NCBI GenBank assembly: GCA_000710935.1
Contig: BAYV01000109.1
Coordinates: forward strand, 124,001 to 188,000
Direction of reading: 5' to 3'
DNA: 64,000 bases
DNA from: Iodidimonas nitroreducens
Lineage (GTDB): Bacteria > Pseudomonadota > Alphaproteobacteria > Sphingomonadales > Rhodothalassiaceae
A model generated the notes under the pieces. That model did not search any database and was not told where the DNA came from. It worked only from the letters and a program-made list of their open reading frames with translations. Position 1 is the first letter of the stretch, and each line of letters starts with the position of its first letter. The translations under genes were made by a program, and so were the position numbers. Positions 1-8,890 of this stretch are shown here, piece after piece.

Positions 1-484
1 GATCATTGGAAAAGCCCAGCAAAGGAATATCGGATTGGCGCAAAAGCGGGGCCACCGCCTGCACCGATGCGGCCAGAAGCGGCCCCAAAACCACCGAAAC
101 CCCTTGATCCACAGCCTGTTGTGCGGCCAGCCTCGCCCCTTCCGCCGTGCCCGCCGTATCGAAAGGCAAAAGCCGCAAGCGGGGATCATAGGCATCAAAC
201 AAGGCCAAAGCCGCCGCATCGCGCAAGGCCGCCCCCACATCCGCCGCCGGGCCGCTCAGGGGCACCAGAAGCGCAATCCTGATTTCGCCCTGATCGGGTG
301 CCAAAAGCCCTTGATCAGGCGCATCAGCATCCCCCCCGGAGCGATCCACCCCCGAAAGTGCGGTGGGCGACCGCCCCGACTCACCCATAGCCGATCCATC
401 CGAAGGCGGGGCCGTGGCACAGCCCGCAAGCAGCATGATCATCCCCATCATCGCGGGGCCGATAAGAAAACGCATGGACATCAT
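1..484 (-). CDS. Penicillin-binding protein activator (LppC/LpoA-like lipoprotein), 3' part beyond window
   Basis: Reading leftwards from about 484, the frame stays open to the window edge. It starts with a lipoprotein signal peptide ending in a lipobox LLAG|C (Cys22 from the ATG at 484; an ATG at 475 is equally possible). After a low-complexity linker comes a segment like the periplasmic leucine-binding fold (IRIALLVPLSGPAADVG, then VVLGPLLAASVQAVAPLL). This is the pattern of alphaproteobacterial LppC-family proteins, which stimulate peptidoglycan synthases from the outer membrane and commonly lie divergent from rsmI. Only the first ~160 residues are visible, so the C-terminal domain cannot be judged. 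Confidence 0.8.
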   Translation of the reverse strand, partial: MMSMRFLIGPAMMGMIMLLAGCATAPPSDGSAMGESGRSPTALSGVDRSGGDADAPDQGLLAPDQGEIRIALLVPLSGPAADVGAALRDAAALALFDAYDPRLRLLPFDTAGTAEGARLAAQQAVDQGVSVVLGPLLAASVQAVAPLLRQSDIPLLGFSND

Positions 485-573
485 CCCGGCTTCTATGGTG
501 AGTTCACTCTTGAACACTGGTTGGCATATAGACTAACGCTGCATCATAAAAGCCGCAAACAGAAGGCAACAAA

Positions 574-1488
574 GTGGCACAGGCTGATTTTGATGATGAG
601 GCCAGCCTTGGGCCCCGCTCTGCCGTGGGGTCCATCCCCAGCGCCGGGCTTTATATCGTGGCCACCCCGATTGGCAACCTGGGTGATATCAGCCATCGCG
701 CTCTGGCCATTCTGGCAGCCGCTGATCTGATCGCTTGCGAAGATACCCGGGTCAGCCTCAAGCTGCTCAATCATTATGGCTTGAAGCGCCCATTGATATC
801 CTATCACGACCATAATGCCAAAACGAGCGGGGCCAAAATTCTCGATGCTCTGGCCGCCGGGAAAAGGGTCGCCCTGATATCGGATGCCGGAACGCCGCTG
901 ATTTCCGATCCCGGCTATCGGCTGGTGGCCGATGCCCGCGCCGCCGGGCACAAGGTTATCCCCATTCCCGGTGCCTGTGCGTTCATCACCGCTTTATCCG
1001 CCTGTGGCCTGCCCACCGACAAGCTTTTGTTTCTTGGCTTTTCACCCCCCAAATCATCGGCCCGCAAAAAATTTGTCGAACCCTATCGATCCGTGGATGC
1101 CACCATGGTGCTTTATGAAAGCCCAAGCCGCCTGCCCGCCGCCCTTGCGGATTTTGCCGAAATTCTAGGGGCCGGGCGCGAAGCCGCCATCTGCCGCGAG
1201 ATGACCAAAAGCTATGAGGAAATACGCCGGGGCAGCCTTTTGGATCTGGCCGCCAGCACAGCCGCTCAGGAACACCGGATCAAGGGCGAAATCGTTTTAG
1301 CGATCGCCCCGCCGGAAGGCGAGCGGCCCAAAAGCGATCAGATCGATGATCTGATCAAAAAGGCGCTACAGGATTTATCGGTGCGCGAAGCCGCCGCCGC
1401 CATCGCCTGGATGACCGGGGAAAAGCGCCGCACCATTTATCAACGGGCTTTGGCCCTGCAAGGCCAGATCAGCGATGACCCGCAATAA
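574..1488 (+). CDS. rsmI: 16S rRNA (cytidine-1402-2'-O)-methyltransferase RsmI
   Basis: The 304-residue protein matches the RsmI family, which 2'-O-methylates C1402 of 16S rRNA in the decoding centre using SAM. Visible motifs are GLYIVATPIGNLGDIS (residues 25-40), EDTR (56-59) and the SAM-loop signature ISDAGTPLISDPG (102-114). Length is normal, with a somewhat long N-terminal lead of about 24 residues. The start is GTG at 574, preceded by AAGG eight bases upstream; no better ATG lies nearby. It is divergent from the lipoprotein gene and followed six bases later by yraN, the standard alphaproteobacterial order rsmI-yraN-gshB. Confidence 0.95.
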   Translation: MAQADFDDEASLGPRSAVGSIPSAGLYIVATPIGNLGDISHRALAILAAADLIACEDTRVSLKLLNHYGLKRPLISYHDHNAKTSGAKILDALAAGKRVALISDAGTPLISDPGYRLVADARAAGHKVIPIPGACAFITALSACGLPTDKLLFLGFSPPKSSARKKFVEPYRSVDATMVLYESPSRLPAALADFAEILGAGREAAICREMTKSYEEIRRGSLLDLAASTAAQEHRIKGEIVLAIAPPEGERPKSDQIDDLIKKALQDLSVREAAAAIAWMTGEKRRTIYQRALALQGQISDDPQ

Positions 1489-1494
1489 CCCGCA

Positions 1495-1899
1495 ATGACA
1501 TTGGCCCCGCATCATAAACCGGCACAAAAGGGGCGCAAAAAGGCCGAAATTCTGGGCCGCCGGGCGGAAGGGCTGGCGGCGCTTTATCTGAAGCTCAAGG
1601 GTTATCGCATCATCGCCCGGCGCTATCGCAGCCCCTTGGGTGAAATCGACCTGATCGCCCGGCATCACAACAGCCTTGTGTTCATCGAGGTAAAAGCCCG
1701 CAAAACCCTGACAAGCGGGCTTGAAGCGGTGCCGCCGCGCCAGCAGCAGCGATTGATGCGCGGGGCCCTTCATTTCATCATGCGCCACCCCCTTGAGGCA
1801 GATCTCTCCCTGCGCTTTGATGTCATCATCATCCGCCCTTTCAAATTGCCAAAGCATCTGATCCATGCGTTCGCGGGGGCAAAGCCCGGCCAGCTATAA
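1495..1899 (+). CDS. yraN: YraN family protein (UPF0102, endonuclease-like fold)
   Basis: This 134-residue protein carries the UPF0102 core: GRRAEGLAALYLKLKGYRIIARRYR (residues 21-45), GEIDLIA (49-55) and FIEVKAR (63-69). The Asp and Glu-x-Lys of these motifs resemble the PD-(D/E)XK nuclease/Holliday-junction resolvase fold, but the family's biochemical role is not settled. The start lies six bases after the rsmI stop, so co-transcription with rsmI is likely. Length is typical. Confidence 0.9.
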   Translation: MTLAPHHKPAQKGRKKAEILGRRAEGLAALYLKLKGYRIIARRYRSPLGEIDLIARHHNSLVFIEVKARKTLTSGLEAVPPRQQQRLMRGALHFIMRHPLEADLSLRFDVIIIRPFKLPKHLIHAFAGAKPGQL

Positions 1900-2074
1900 A
1901 CCCAAAACCCATCAGGCCATCAACCGGCACAGCCGGGCACGAGAAAATGATGACAAGGGGCCGGGATGGCCTTTCCCCCTGATCGGCAACAGCTTATACA
2001 GGGCTGCGCCAGAGGCTGCCCGCGATGGTTGGCCAGCGGATGAATGATGGATGATCTTTTGACGGAGAGAAAAG

Positions 2075-3013
2075 ATGGGTTTGGCCGTTGGCTTGCAGAT
2101 GGATCCGATCGAGACAATCGATATCAATGGCGACAGCACCTTTGCTCTGGGGCTTGAGGCTGAACGCCGGGGCCACAGCCTGTTTCATTATCTGCCCGGG
2201 GATCTGAGCTGGCAGCAGGGCCATGTGACCGCTATAGGCCGCCCGATCAGCTTGCGTCGCGAAAAGGGCAATCATGTCTCTGCCGGAAGCCCTGAAAAGC
2301 GCGATCTTGCCGATCTCAATACCATCCTGATGCGCCAGGACCCGCCTTTTGATCTGGGCTATATTTCCGCCACCCATATTCTGGAACATATCCACCCCAA
2401 AACCCTGGTGGTGAATGATCCGGCTTCGGTGCGCGATGCCCCGGAAAAGCTGTTTGTCACCCATTTTGCCGATCTGATGCCCCCCACATTGATCACAAGG
2501 CGCAAGGATGAAGTGGCGGCCTTTCGGGCCGAACATAAGGATATCATCGTCAAGCCGCTTTATGGCAATGGCGGGGCCGGGGTGTTTCGCCTGCAGCCGG
2601 GGGATGAAAATTTAGGCGCATTGATCGAGCTGTTCACCGGCATCTATCGCGAACCGATCATGGTGCAGCGCTATATCCCGCAGGTGCGCCAAGGTGATAA
2701 GCGCATCATTTTGGTGGATGGCGAGGTGGCGGGCGCGCTCAACCGCGTGCCGGCATTGGGCGAAGCACGATCCAATCTCCATGTGGGGGGGCGTGCTGAA
2801 ATCGCGGTGCTAAGCCGCCGCGATCAGGAAATTTGTGATCGTTTGGGGCCGGAATTGAAAAAACGCGGCCTTATTTTTGTTGGCATCGATGTGATCGGCG
2901 ATTGGCTCACCGAAATCAATGTCACATCCCCCACCGGGATTCAGGAAATCGACCGTTTCGATGATGCCAATATTGCGGGGCTGGTCTGGGATGCCATCGA
3001 AAGCCGGCTTTAA
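2075..3013 (+). CDS. gshB: Glutathione synthetase GshB
   Basis: This 312-residue ATP-grasp enzyme joins gamma-glutamylcysteine and glycine to make glutathione in the cytoplasm. The N-terminus ([21 protein letters not shown]) is the typical GshB N-terminal domain, and the ATP-grasp body contains [14 protein letters not shown] and [11 protein letters not shown] near the C-terminus. The ATG at 2075 is preceded by GGAGAG. It follows yraN after 175 bp in which I see no gene. Its TAA overlaps the convergent hisE stop by a few bases, leaving no room for a separate terminator. Confidence 0.95.
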   Translation: MGLAVGLQMDPIETIDINGDSTFALGLEAERRGHSLFHYLPGDLSWQQGHVTAIGRPISLRREKGNHVSAGSPEKRDLADLNTILMRQDPPFDLGYISATHILEHIHPKTLVVNDPASVRDAPEKLFVTHFADLMPPTLITRRKDEVAAFRAEHKDIIVKPLYGNGGAGVFRLQPGDENLGALIELFTGIYREPIMVQRYIPQVRQGDKRIILVDGEVAGALNRVPALGEARSNLHVGGRAEIAVLSRRDQEICDRLGPELKKRGLIFVGIDVIGDWLTEINVTSPTGIQEIDRFDDANIAGLVWDAIESRL

Positions 3014-3357
3014 AGGGTTCGGCGCTTTTTTTCGTCCAGACCCGAAAGCCCTTCGCGGCGGGTGAGTTCGGCCATGATATCATCGGGCGCGATCCCTGCA
3101 TCCGCCCATAAAACCATCAGATGAAACAACAGATCGGCAGATTCTGAAATGATCCCGGCCCGATCATCCAAAACCCCGGCCAGCGCTGTTTCCACCGCTT
3201 CTTCCCCCAGCTTTTGCGCAATTTTCTGGCGGCCCTTGCCATAAAGCCGGGCCACATAGCTCTGCTCGGGATCGGCGGATTTGCGCGCGATCAAGGTGGC
3301 ATAAAGCCGGTTGAGGGCGGCCCAATCAATGGGGGCTGCTGGCTGCTCATCGGTCAT
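3010..3357 (-). CDS. hisE: Phosphoribosyl-ATP pyrophosphatase HisE
   Basis: A 115-residue protein, last gene of the his cluster. It hydrolyses phosphoribosyl-ATP to phosphoribosyl-AMP and pyrophosphate, the second step of histidine synthesis. The all-alpha MazG-like core is visible: [13 protein letters not shown] (acidic metal-binding helix) and [13 protein letters not shown]. Its start overlaps the stop of hisF by one base, so translation is probably coupled. No hisI (cyclohydrolase) is fused or adjacent, so that activity must be encoded elsewhere. Confidence 0.95.
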   Translation of the reverse strand: MTDEQPAAPIDWAALNRLYATLIARKSADPEQSYVARLYGKGRQKIAQKLGEEAVETALAGVLDDRAGIISESADLLFHLMVLWADAGIAPDDIMAELTRREGLSGLDEKKRRTL

Positions 3358-4130
3358 CAGATCATCTCTTTTGTTTGGCGTATATTAATCCCGGCCCGGG
3401 CCATATGGGCCTTCGCCTCGCCCACAGTATAATGGCCGAAATGAAAGATCGAGGCCGCCAGAACTGCCGAGGCATGGCCATCGCGCACCCCCGCCACCAG
3501 ATCATCAAGGGAGCCAACCCCGCCGGAAGCAATCACCGGAACCGGCACGGCATCGGCAATCCGCCGCGTTAAATCGAGATCGAAACCGGATTTTGTGCCA
3601 TCGCGATCCATCGAGGTGAGAAGGATTTCGCCCGCCCCCAAAGAAGCCGCGCGGCAGGCAAATGCCACGGCATCTATCCCCGTGGCCGTGCGGCCGCCAT
3701 GGGTGAAGATTTCCCAGCGATCCGGCCCCACCGATTTGGCATCCACCGCCACCGTGATGCATTGAGAGCCGAATTTTTCCGCTAATTGAGCGATCAATTC
3801 GGGCAATTGCACCGCCGCGCTGTTGATGGCGATCTTATCGGCCCCGGCCAGAAGCAATTTCCGAACATCATTCACAGATCGCACCCCGCCGCCAACGGTG
3901 AGCGGCATGAAACACATCTCGGCGGTGCGGGCCACCACATCAAGCAAAGTATCGCGCCGTTCATGGCTGGCGGTGATATCCAGAAAACACAGCTCATCCG
4001 CCCCCGCCGCATCATAAACGCGGGCCTGTTCCACGGGATCGCCCGCATCCAGAAGATCAACGAAATTGACCCCCTTCACCACCCGACCATCCTTCACATC
4101 GAGGCAGGGAATGATCCGCGTTTTCAACAT
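3357..4130 (-). CDS. hisF: Imidazole glycerol phosphate synthase subunit HisF
   Basis: A (beta/alpha)8-barrel of 257 residues that forms the cyclase half of IGP synthase with HisH. It uses ammonia from HisH to convert PRFAR to imidazole glycerol phosphate and AICAR. The start [20 protein letters not shown] contains catalytic Asp11; AVDAK supplies the second catalytic Asp near residue 130; phosphate-binding loops VGGGVRS and [11 protein letters not shown] are present. It overlaps hisA by seven bases. Length is normal. Confidence 0.97.
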   Translation of the reverse strand: MLKTRIIPCLDVKDGRVVKGVNFVDLLDAGDPVEQARVYDAAGADELCFLDITASHERRDTLLDVVARTAEMCFMPLTVGGGVRSVNDVRKLLLAGADKIAINSAAVQLPELIAQLAEKFGSQCITVAVDAKSVGPDRWEIFTHGGRTATGIDAVAFACRAASLGAGEILLTSMDRDGTKSGFDLDLTRRIADAVPVPVIASGGVGSLDDLVAGVRDGHASAVLAASIFHFGHYTVGEAKAHMARAGINIRQTKEMI

Positions 4131-4894
4131 GATGCGGAAACCAGCTGAAGGGCGGCCCGCAAATCCACGGCCCCATCATAAAGCGCCCGGCCGATCACCA
4201 CGCCATCGACCTTTCCGCCCGGCATCTCGCCGCCCTTGATGCCATCGGCTGCGGCCTGCGCCGTTGCGCACAGGGCCATGATATCATCCATGCCGCGCAC
4301 CCCGCCCGAGGCAATGATCGGCAGGCGCACCGCCCGGGCGAGATCGGCCACCGCCTGCCAGTTCACCCCCATCATCATGCCATCGCGATCAATATCGGTG
4401 AAAATGATCGCCTCAACGCCCACATCCTCGAACCTGCGGGCAAGATCGGCGGCGGGCAGATCGGATGTTTCCGCCCAGCCTTCGGTGGCGACAAAGCCAT
4501 TGCGGGCATCGATCCCCACAAGGATGCGGCCCGGAAACTGCTGGCAGGCCGCCTTCACCAAGGCCGGGTTTTTGACCGCCGCCGTGCCCAGAATAACCCG
4601 CGACACCCCCAATTGCAGCCAGCGATCAATGGTTTCAAGGGATCGGATACCGCCGCCCAATTGCACCGGCACCGAAACCGCCTTCAGAATATCTTCCACC
4701 GCTGCCGCATTTTCCGGTCGGCCCGAAAAGGCACCATCCAGATCCACCAGATGCAGATATTCACAGCCCGCTTTGACAAAATCCAGCGCCTGGGCTGCGG
4801 GATCATCATGAAAGATGGTGGCTTTGGCCATATCGCCCTTTTGCAGGCGCACGGCCTTGCCGTCTTTCAGATCAATCGCCGGATAGAGTTTCAT
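4124..4894 (-). CDS. hisA: ProFAR isomerase HisA
   Basis: A 256-residue barrel enzyme that isomerises ProFAR to [22 protein letters not shown] carries catalytic Asp8, and FTDIDRDGM supplies the second catalytic Asp; LGGGIRS and [11 protein letters not shown] are the phosphate loops. I chose the ATG at 4894 rather than the in-frame ATG at 4903 because 4894 gives an ATGA four-base overlap with the hisH stop, and because family members begin MKLYPAID. Confidence 0.96.
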   Translation of the reverse strand: MKLYPAIDLKDGKAVRLQKGDMAKATIFHDDPAAQALDFVKAGCEYLHLVDLDGAFSGRPENAAAVEDILKAVSVPVQLGGGIRSLETIDRWLQLGVSRVILGTAAVKNPALVKAACQQFPGRILVGIDARNGFVATEGWAETSDLPAADLARRFEDVGVEAIIFTDIDRDGMMMGVNWQAVADLARAVRLPIIASGGVRGMDDIMALCATAQAAADGIKGGEMPGGKVDGVVIGRALYDGAVDLRAALQLVSASC

Positions 4895-5547
4895 GGCTGC
4901 CACTCCAGAAAATTACGCAAGAAACGAAGGCCGGTTGTCTGGCTTTTTTCAGGATGAAATTGCACCCCCGCCACATTTCCCCGGGCCACCGCCGCGGTCA
5001 GCGCCATGCCATGATGCACCCGGGCAAGGCAGGCTTCAGGCGATTGCAGCGCCAGATGATAGCTATGAACGAAATAAGCATGATCGCCCGCCGCAATCCC
5101 GGCAAACAGCGGATGCGCCTCGCCTGCTTCGGTCAGTTCCAAAGCATTCCAGCCCATATGGGGGATTTTGAGATCGGGGCTTTGGGGACGGATCGCCTCG
5201 ACCGTGCCCGGAATCCAGCCAAAACCCTGATGTTCACCATGCTCCAGCCCACGCGAGGCCAGCAATTGCATCCCCACACAAATGCCCAGAAAAGGCCGGG
5301 CATCATGCAAAGCCACCTGCTCGATCGCCGCCATCATATCGGGAATGGCATCGATCCCGGCCCGGCAATCACCAAAGGCCCCAACGCCGGGCAAAAGGAT
5401 GCGATCGGCCTTGCGCACCGCCGCCGGATCGCCCGTAACCGTGATCTGGAAAGAAAGCCCCGCATCCAGAGCCACGCGCTGAAGCGCCCGCGAGACCGAA
5501 CGCAGATTGCCCGATCCATAATCGATAACAACAAGGGTTTGCGCCAT
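4891..5547 (-). CDS. hisH: Imidazole glycerol phosphate synthase glutaminase subunit HisH
   Basis: A class I glutamine amidotransferase of 218 residues that feeds ammonia to HisF. The nucleophile elbow GICVGMQ places Cys at residue 90, and the catalytic His/Glu pair is in FHPEKS (His198, Glu200). LLPGVGAFGDC is the oxyanion-strand region typical of HisH. It starts three bases after the hisB stop and overlaps hisA by four bases, consistent with one polycistronic message hisBHAFE. Confidence 0.97.
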   Translation of the reverse strand: MAQTLVVIDYGSGNLRSVSRALQRVALDAGLSFQITVTGDPAAVRKADRILLPGVGAFGDCRAGIDAIPDMMAAIEQVALHDARPFLGICVGMQLLASRGLEHGEHQGFGWIPGTVEAIRPQSPDLKIPHMGWNALELTEAGEAHPLFAGIAAGDHAYFVHSYHLALQSPEACLARVHHGMALTAAVARGNVAGVQFHPEKSQTTGLRFLRNFLEWQP

Positions 5548-5550
5548 AGG

Positions 5551-6144
5551 TCAGCCGCCAATCGTGCCTTTGGTGGAGGGAATGGCATCCTTCCGCCGGG
5601 GGTCGATTTCAATGGCCATCCGCAAAGCCATGGCCATGCCCTTGAAGCAGGATTCGATCTTATGGTGATTATTCACCCCATAAAGAACCTCGACATGCAA
5701 GGTGATCCCCGCCCCAAAAGCAAAGGCGCGGGCGAATTCCTCGAATAATTCGGTATCCATCTCGCCCAAACGGGCCTGAGTGAAGGGCACTTTCCACACC
5801 AGAAAGGGCCGCCCCGAAATATCCACCGCCACCCGGCTCAGGGTTTCATCCATGGGCACATAGGCATGGCCATAGCGGGTGATGCCCCGCCGTTCGCCCA
5901 GCGCTTTTTTCAGCGCCCCGCCCAAAGCAATACCCACATCCTCGACCGTATGATGGGCATCGATATGCAGATCGCCCACCGCCCGGATATCAATATCCAT
6001 CAGGGAATGGCGCGCCAGTTGCTCCAGCATATGATCGTAAAAACCGATGCCGGTCGAGATATTAGACCGCCCTTCTCCATCAAGGCCAAGACTGACGGAA
6101 ATATCGGTTTCCCGGGTTTTGCGATCGATCTGGGCGCTGCGCAT
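5551..6144 (-). CDS. hisB: Imidazoleglycerol-phosphate dehydratase HisB
   Basis: A 197-residue, monofunctional IGP dehydratase, step six of histidine synthesis. The metal-binding motifs are present: [46 protein letters not shown] and NNHHKIES. I chose the ATG at 6144 because AGGA sits eight bases before it. The in-frame ATG at 6153 has no usable spacing, and the frame further upstream has no family similarity. It is the promoter-proximal gene of the his operon, divergent from hslV. Confidence 0.95.
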   Translation of the reverse strand: MRSAQIDRKTRETDISVSLGLDGEGRSNISTGIGFYDHMLEQLARHSLMDIDIRAVGDLHIDAHHTVEDVGIALGGALKKALGERRGITRYGHAYVPMDETLSRVAVDISGRPFLVWKVPFTQARLGEMDTELFEEFARAFAFGAGITLHVEVLYGVNNHHKIESCFKGMAMALRMAIEIDPRRKDAIPSTKGTIGG

Positions 6145-6246
6145 GAAAGCCATCCTGAAACTGAGTGCTTTTGATAAAAGCATGGGTGCCTTAGAACCAT
6201 CCTGCCTATAGCAGGGTGATCCGTCCCCGCCAAGCCCGCCAGATGG

Positions 6247-6275
6247 CTTGCTATCCGGCTCGGCGGTTTTATATA
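6247..6275 (+). promoter_or_regulatory. Candidate hslVU promoter
   Basis: In the his/hslV divergent gap there is a CTTGCT element (6247-6252) and TATATA (6270-6275) separated by 17 bases. The CTTG start of the -35 element fits the heat-shock sigma-32 type expected for hslVU, but a housekeeping promoter would look similar. Position alone supports it. Confidence 0.4.
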
Positions 6276-6297
6276 TGCAGGGCAATCGATCAGAACA

Positions 6298-6335
6298 CCC
6301 GATTTCCTGAAGTGAGCCCGATTTCCTGAAGTGAG
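6298..6335 (+). repeat. Perfect 19-bp tandem duplication in the hslV leader
   Basis: The unit CCCGATTTCCTGAAGTGAG occurs twice, head to tail (6298-6316 and 6317-6335), ending five bases before the hslV ATG. The second copy contains the purine-rich GAAGTGAG that would serve as ribosome-binding site, so the duplication provides two copies of it. Confidence 0.95.
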
Positions 6336-6340
6336 ACAGA

Positions 6341-6901
6341 ATGACCTCAGAACGTGATAATTTTCCCGGCTGGCACGGCACCACGATTTTATGTGTAAGA
6401 AAAGCAGACACAGTGGTGATGGCGGGCGACGGGCAGGTGACCATGGGGCAAACCATGGTGAAGGATAATGCCCGCAAGGTGCGACCTTTGGCCAATGGCG
6501 CGGTGATCGCGGGCTTTGCCGGAGCCACCGCCGACGCCTTTACCTTGCTCGAACGCCTTGAAGCCAAGCTTGAACGCTATCCCAACCAGCTTACCCGGGC
6601 CTGTGTGGAATTGGCAAAAGACTGGCGCACCGATCGCTATTTGCGGCGTTTGGAAGCCCTGATGGCGGTGGCAGACAAGGATGTGAGCCTGCTGCTGACC
6701 GGCACCGGCGATGTTTTAGAACCACAAGATGGCGTGATCGGCATCGGATCGGGCGGCAATTTCGCGCTTTCAGCGGCCCGCGCCCTTTATGACATGGATC
6801 TGGGTGCAGAAGACATCGCCCGCCGATCCATGGCCGTGGCGGCGGGCATCTGCGTTTATACCAATGACAATATCATCATCGAAAAGCTAGAATCCGCATG
6901 A
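6341..6901 (+). CDS. hslV: ATP-dependent protease subunit HslV
   Basis: The 186-residue proteolytic subunit of the HslUV (ClpYQ) heat-shock protease, a T1-family threonine peptidase. Autoprocessing before TTILCVRK would expose the catalytic Thr14 and remove a 13-residue propeptide (ending WHG). Such a longer propeptide is usual in alphaproteobacteria, whereas E. coli loses only Met. [14 protein letters not shown] and KVRPL (substrate pocket) are conserved. It overlaps hslU by four bases (ATGA). Confidence 0.97.
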   Translation: MTSERDNFPGWHGTTILCVRKADTVVMAGDGQVTMGQTMVKDNARKVRPLANGAVIAGFAGATADAFTLLERLEAKLERYPNQLTRACVELAKDWRTDRYLRRLEALMAVADKDVSLLLTGTGDVLEPQDGVIGIGSGGNFALSAARALYDMDLGAEDIARRSMAVAAGICVYTNDNIIIEKLESA

Positions 6902-8211
6902 CCTCTTTTTCTCCCCGTGAAATCGTCTCTGAGCTCGATCGCTATATCATCGGCCAGAATGATGCCAAACGTGCTGTGGCCATTGCTCTGCGCAATCGCT
7001 GGCGACGCCAACAGCTTGACGACGCTCTGCGCGACGAGGTACTGCCCAAGAATATCCTGATGATTGGCCCCACCGGCGTGGGAAAAACCGAGATTTCCCG
7101 CCGTTTGGCGCGCCTTGCCAATGCCCCCTTCATCAAGGTGGAAGCCACCAAATTTACCGAAGTGGGCTATGTGGGCCGGGATGTGGAACAGATCATCCGC
7201 GATCTGGTGGAACAGGCCCGCACGATGGTCCGCGAAAATCACCGCCGCACAGTAACATCGCAGGCCGAACTTGCCGCCGAAGAGCGGGTGCTCGATGCCC
7301 TTGTGGGGAAATCCGCATCCCCCGATACGCGCCAAAGCTTTCGCGTTCGCCTGCGTCAGGGTGAATTGGATGACAAGGAAATCGAGCTGGATCTGGCCGA
7401 TAGCGGCCCAGGCGGGATTCCCAGCATGGATATTCCGGGAATGCCAGGGGCCCAGCTTGGCATGATCAATCTGCAGGATATGCTGGGCAAAGCCTTTGGC
7501 GGCCAGCGCACCAGCCGCAAAAAAGTGACGATACGCGATTGCCATAAGCCCCTGATCGCCGAAGAAAGCGACAAGCTGATCGATGATGATGCCATCACCC
7601 GCGAAGCCATTGAGGCCGTTGAACAGAACGGCATCGTGTTTCTGGATGAAATCGACAAGGTATGCGCCAGCGAAGATCGCCGCGGCGGTGATATCAGCCG
7701 CGAGGGCGTGCAGCGCGACCTGCTGCCGCTGATCGAGGGCACCACCGTTTCCACCCGCTATGGATCGGTGAAAACGGATCATGTCCTGTTCATTGCATCG
7801 GGTGCTTTTCATCTGGCTAAGCCATCGGATCTCTTGCCCGAACTGCAAGGCCGGCTGCCCATTCGGGTGGAGCTTTCCGCCCTTGATAAAAAGGATTTCG
7901 AGCGCATCCTCACCGAACCGGAAACATCCCTGATCCGCCAATATAAGGCTTTGATGGAAACCGAAGGTGTGTCCCTTGATTTCACCGCCGATGGCATTGC
8001 CGAAATTTCCGAAATTTCCGCCGATGTGAACGCTTCGGTGGAAAATATCGGGGCCCGGCGCCTGCATACCGTGCTGGAACGGGTGCTGGATGAAATCAGC
8101 TTCGATGCCTCGGACCGCAATGGCGAGCAGGTGACCATCGATGCCGCCTATGTGCGCAAACATCTGGGCGATCTGCCGAAAAACACCGATCTATCGCGCT
8201 TCATTCTTTAG
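6898..8211 (+). CDS. hslU: HslUV protease ATPase subunit HslU
   Basis: A 437-residue AAA+ unfoldase that caps HslV and threads substrates into it. Walker A is GPTGVGKT (57-64) and Walker B is FLDE (248-251). The pore motif GYVGRDVE (90-97) follows Walker A, and the variable I-domain spans about residues 110-240. The C-terminal tail ends LSRFIL, matching the segment that inserts into HslV. It converges with the Smr-domain gene 19 bases later, where no convincing terminator is seen. Confidence 0.97.
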   Translation: MTSFSPREIVSELDRYIIGQNDAKRAVAIALRNRWRRQQLDDALRDEVLPKNILMIGPTGVGKTEISRRLARLANAPFIKVEATKFTEVGYVGRDVEQIIRDLVEQARTMVRENHRRTVTSQAELAAEERVLDALVGKSASPDTRQSFRVRLRQGELDDKEIELDLADSGPGGIPSMDIPGMPGAQLGMINLQDMLGKAFGGQRTSRKKVTIRDCHKPLIAEESDKLIDDDAITREAIEAVEQNGIVFLDEIDKVCASEDRRGGDISREGVQRDLLPLIEGTTVSTRYGSVKTDHVLFIASGAFHLAKPSDLLPELQGRLPIRVELSALDKKDFERILTEPETSLIRQYKALMETEGVSLDFTADGIAEISEISADVNASVENIGARRLHTVLERVLDEISFDASDRNGEQVTIDAAYVRKHLGDLPKNTDLSRFIL

Positions 8212-8230
8212 GCTTTTAAGGCTTCAGGCT

Positions 8231-8890
8231 TCAGCGGTGGCGACGCAACAGCACATAAAGCGCGCCATCGCCGCCATGCCCATCATGGGCCGGGCCATAG
8301 CTGTGCACATAAGGGGAAAGCTGCGGGGATTCCAGCCATAAGGGCACCATCCGGCGCAGCACACCCGAGCCCAGATCGAAGCTATCGCGGCGGCGAAAAG
8401 CCACCGGTACGCCAGTGGTTTGAGGATTTTGCCGCCCACCTTTGCCGGTAATCACCAAAATCGCCCGATCCCCGCGCCCTGCAGCCATCATGACATGCCG
8501 AACCAACCGCTCCAGCGCCTGTTTCTGGGTCAGACCATGCAGATCGATGCGGCTATCAATGGGCTGATGCCCGCGCGCCAAGCGGCGCTGGGTGCGGCGA
8601 TCAAGCTGGCTGCGAATCTCGGCCGCCGCCTTTGTCGAAAGGGAAGGATCGGTCTGATTTATATGGGGGAGGGGCAGCAAATCCTGAAGATCACGCGGAT
8701 TGGCCGCGCCTTCGCGATATAGGGATTTTGGAAGCGCGCCGGGAAAGGTGTTTTTGGGGAGAGGAGGGGCTTTGGGCCGGTTTTTAAGGGGTCGCACATC
8801 GCGGGTCAGTTGATCCCACAATTTTTGATCCTGATTTTGATCAGTCCCGCCGATCCGGTTTTTTGGCCGATTTTTCGGCTTGTTGCTCAT
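8231..8890 (-). CDS. Smr-domain (MutS2 C-terminal-like) protein
   Basis: A 219-residue protein with a lysine/arginine/proline-rich, probably disordered N-terminal half and a C-terminal Smr domain. Recognition is by IDLHGLTQKQAL, the LDLHG motif, followed by ILVITGKGG. Smr domains bind or nick nucleic acid; those in alphaproteobacteria next to mltA are uncharacterised. The ATG at 8890 overlaps the mltA stop as ATGA, so the two are co-translated from one message. An upstream extension of the frame falls inside mltA and is not supported. Confidence 0.85.
   Translation of the reverse strand: MSNKPKNRPKNRIGGTDQNQDQKLWDQLTRDVRPLKNRPKAPPLPKNTFPGALPKSLYREGAANPRDLQDLLPLPHINQTDPSLSTKAAAEIRSQLDRRTQRRLARGHQPIDSRIDLHGLTQKQALERLVRHVMMAAGRGDRAILVITGKGGRQNPQTTGVPVAFRRRDSFDLGSGVLRRMVPLWLESPQLSPYVHSYGPAHDGHGGDGALYVLLRRHR

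Noticed and set aside
1900-2074. A small gene between yraN and gshB
   Set aside because: Short open frames exist but lack a ribosome-binding site and family similarity; the GGAGAG at 2063 serves gshB.
5551-6567. HisB with a long N-terminal extension
   Set aside because: The extra residues overlap the hslV promoter and coding start, show no similarity, and a good ribosome-binding site precedes the ATG at 6144.
6856-8163. Long minus-strand open frame opposite hslU
   Set aside because: It is a shadow of the well-supported hslU gene and has no family similarity; GC-rich antisense frames stay open by chance.
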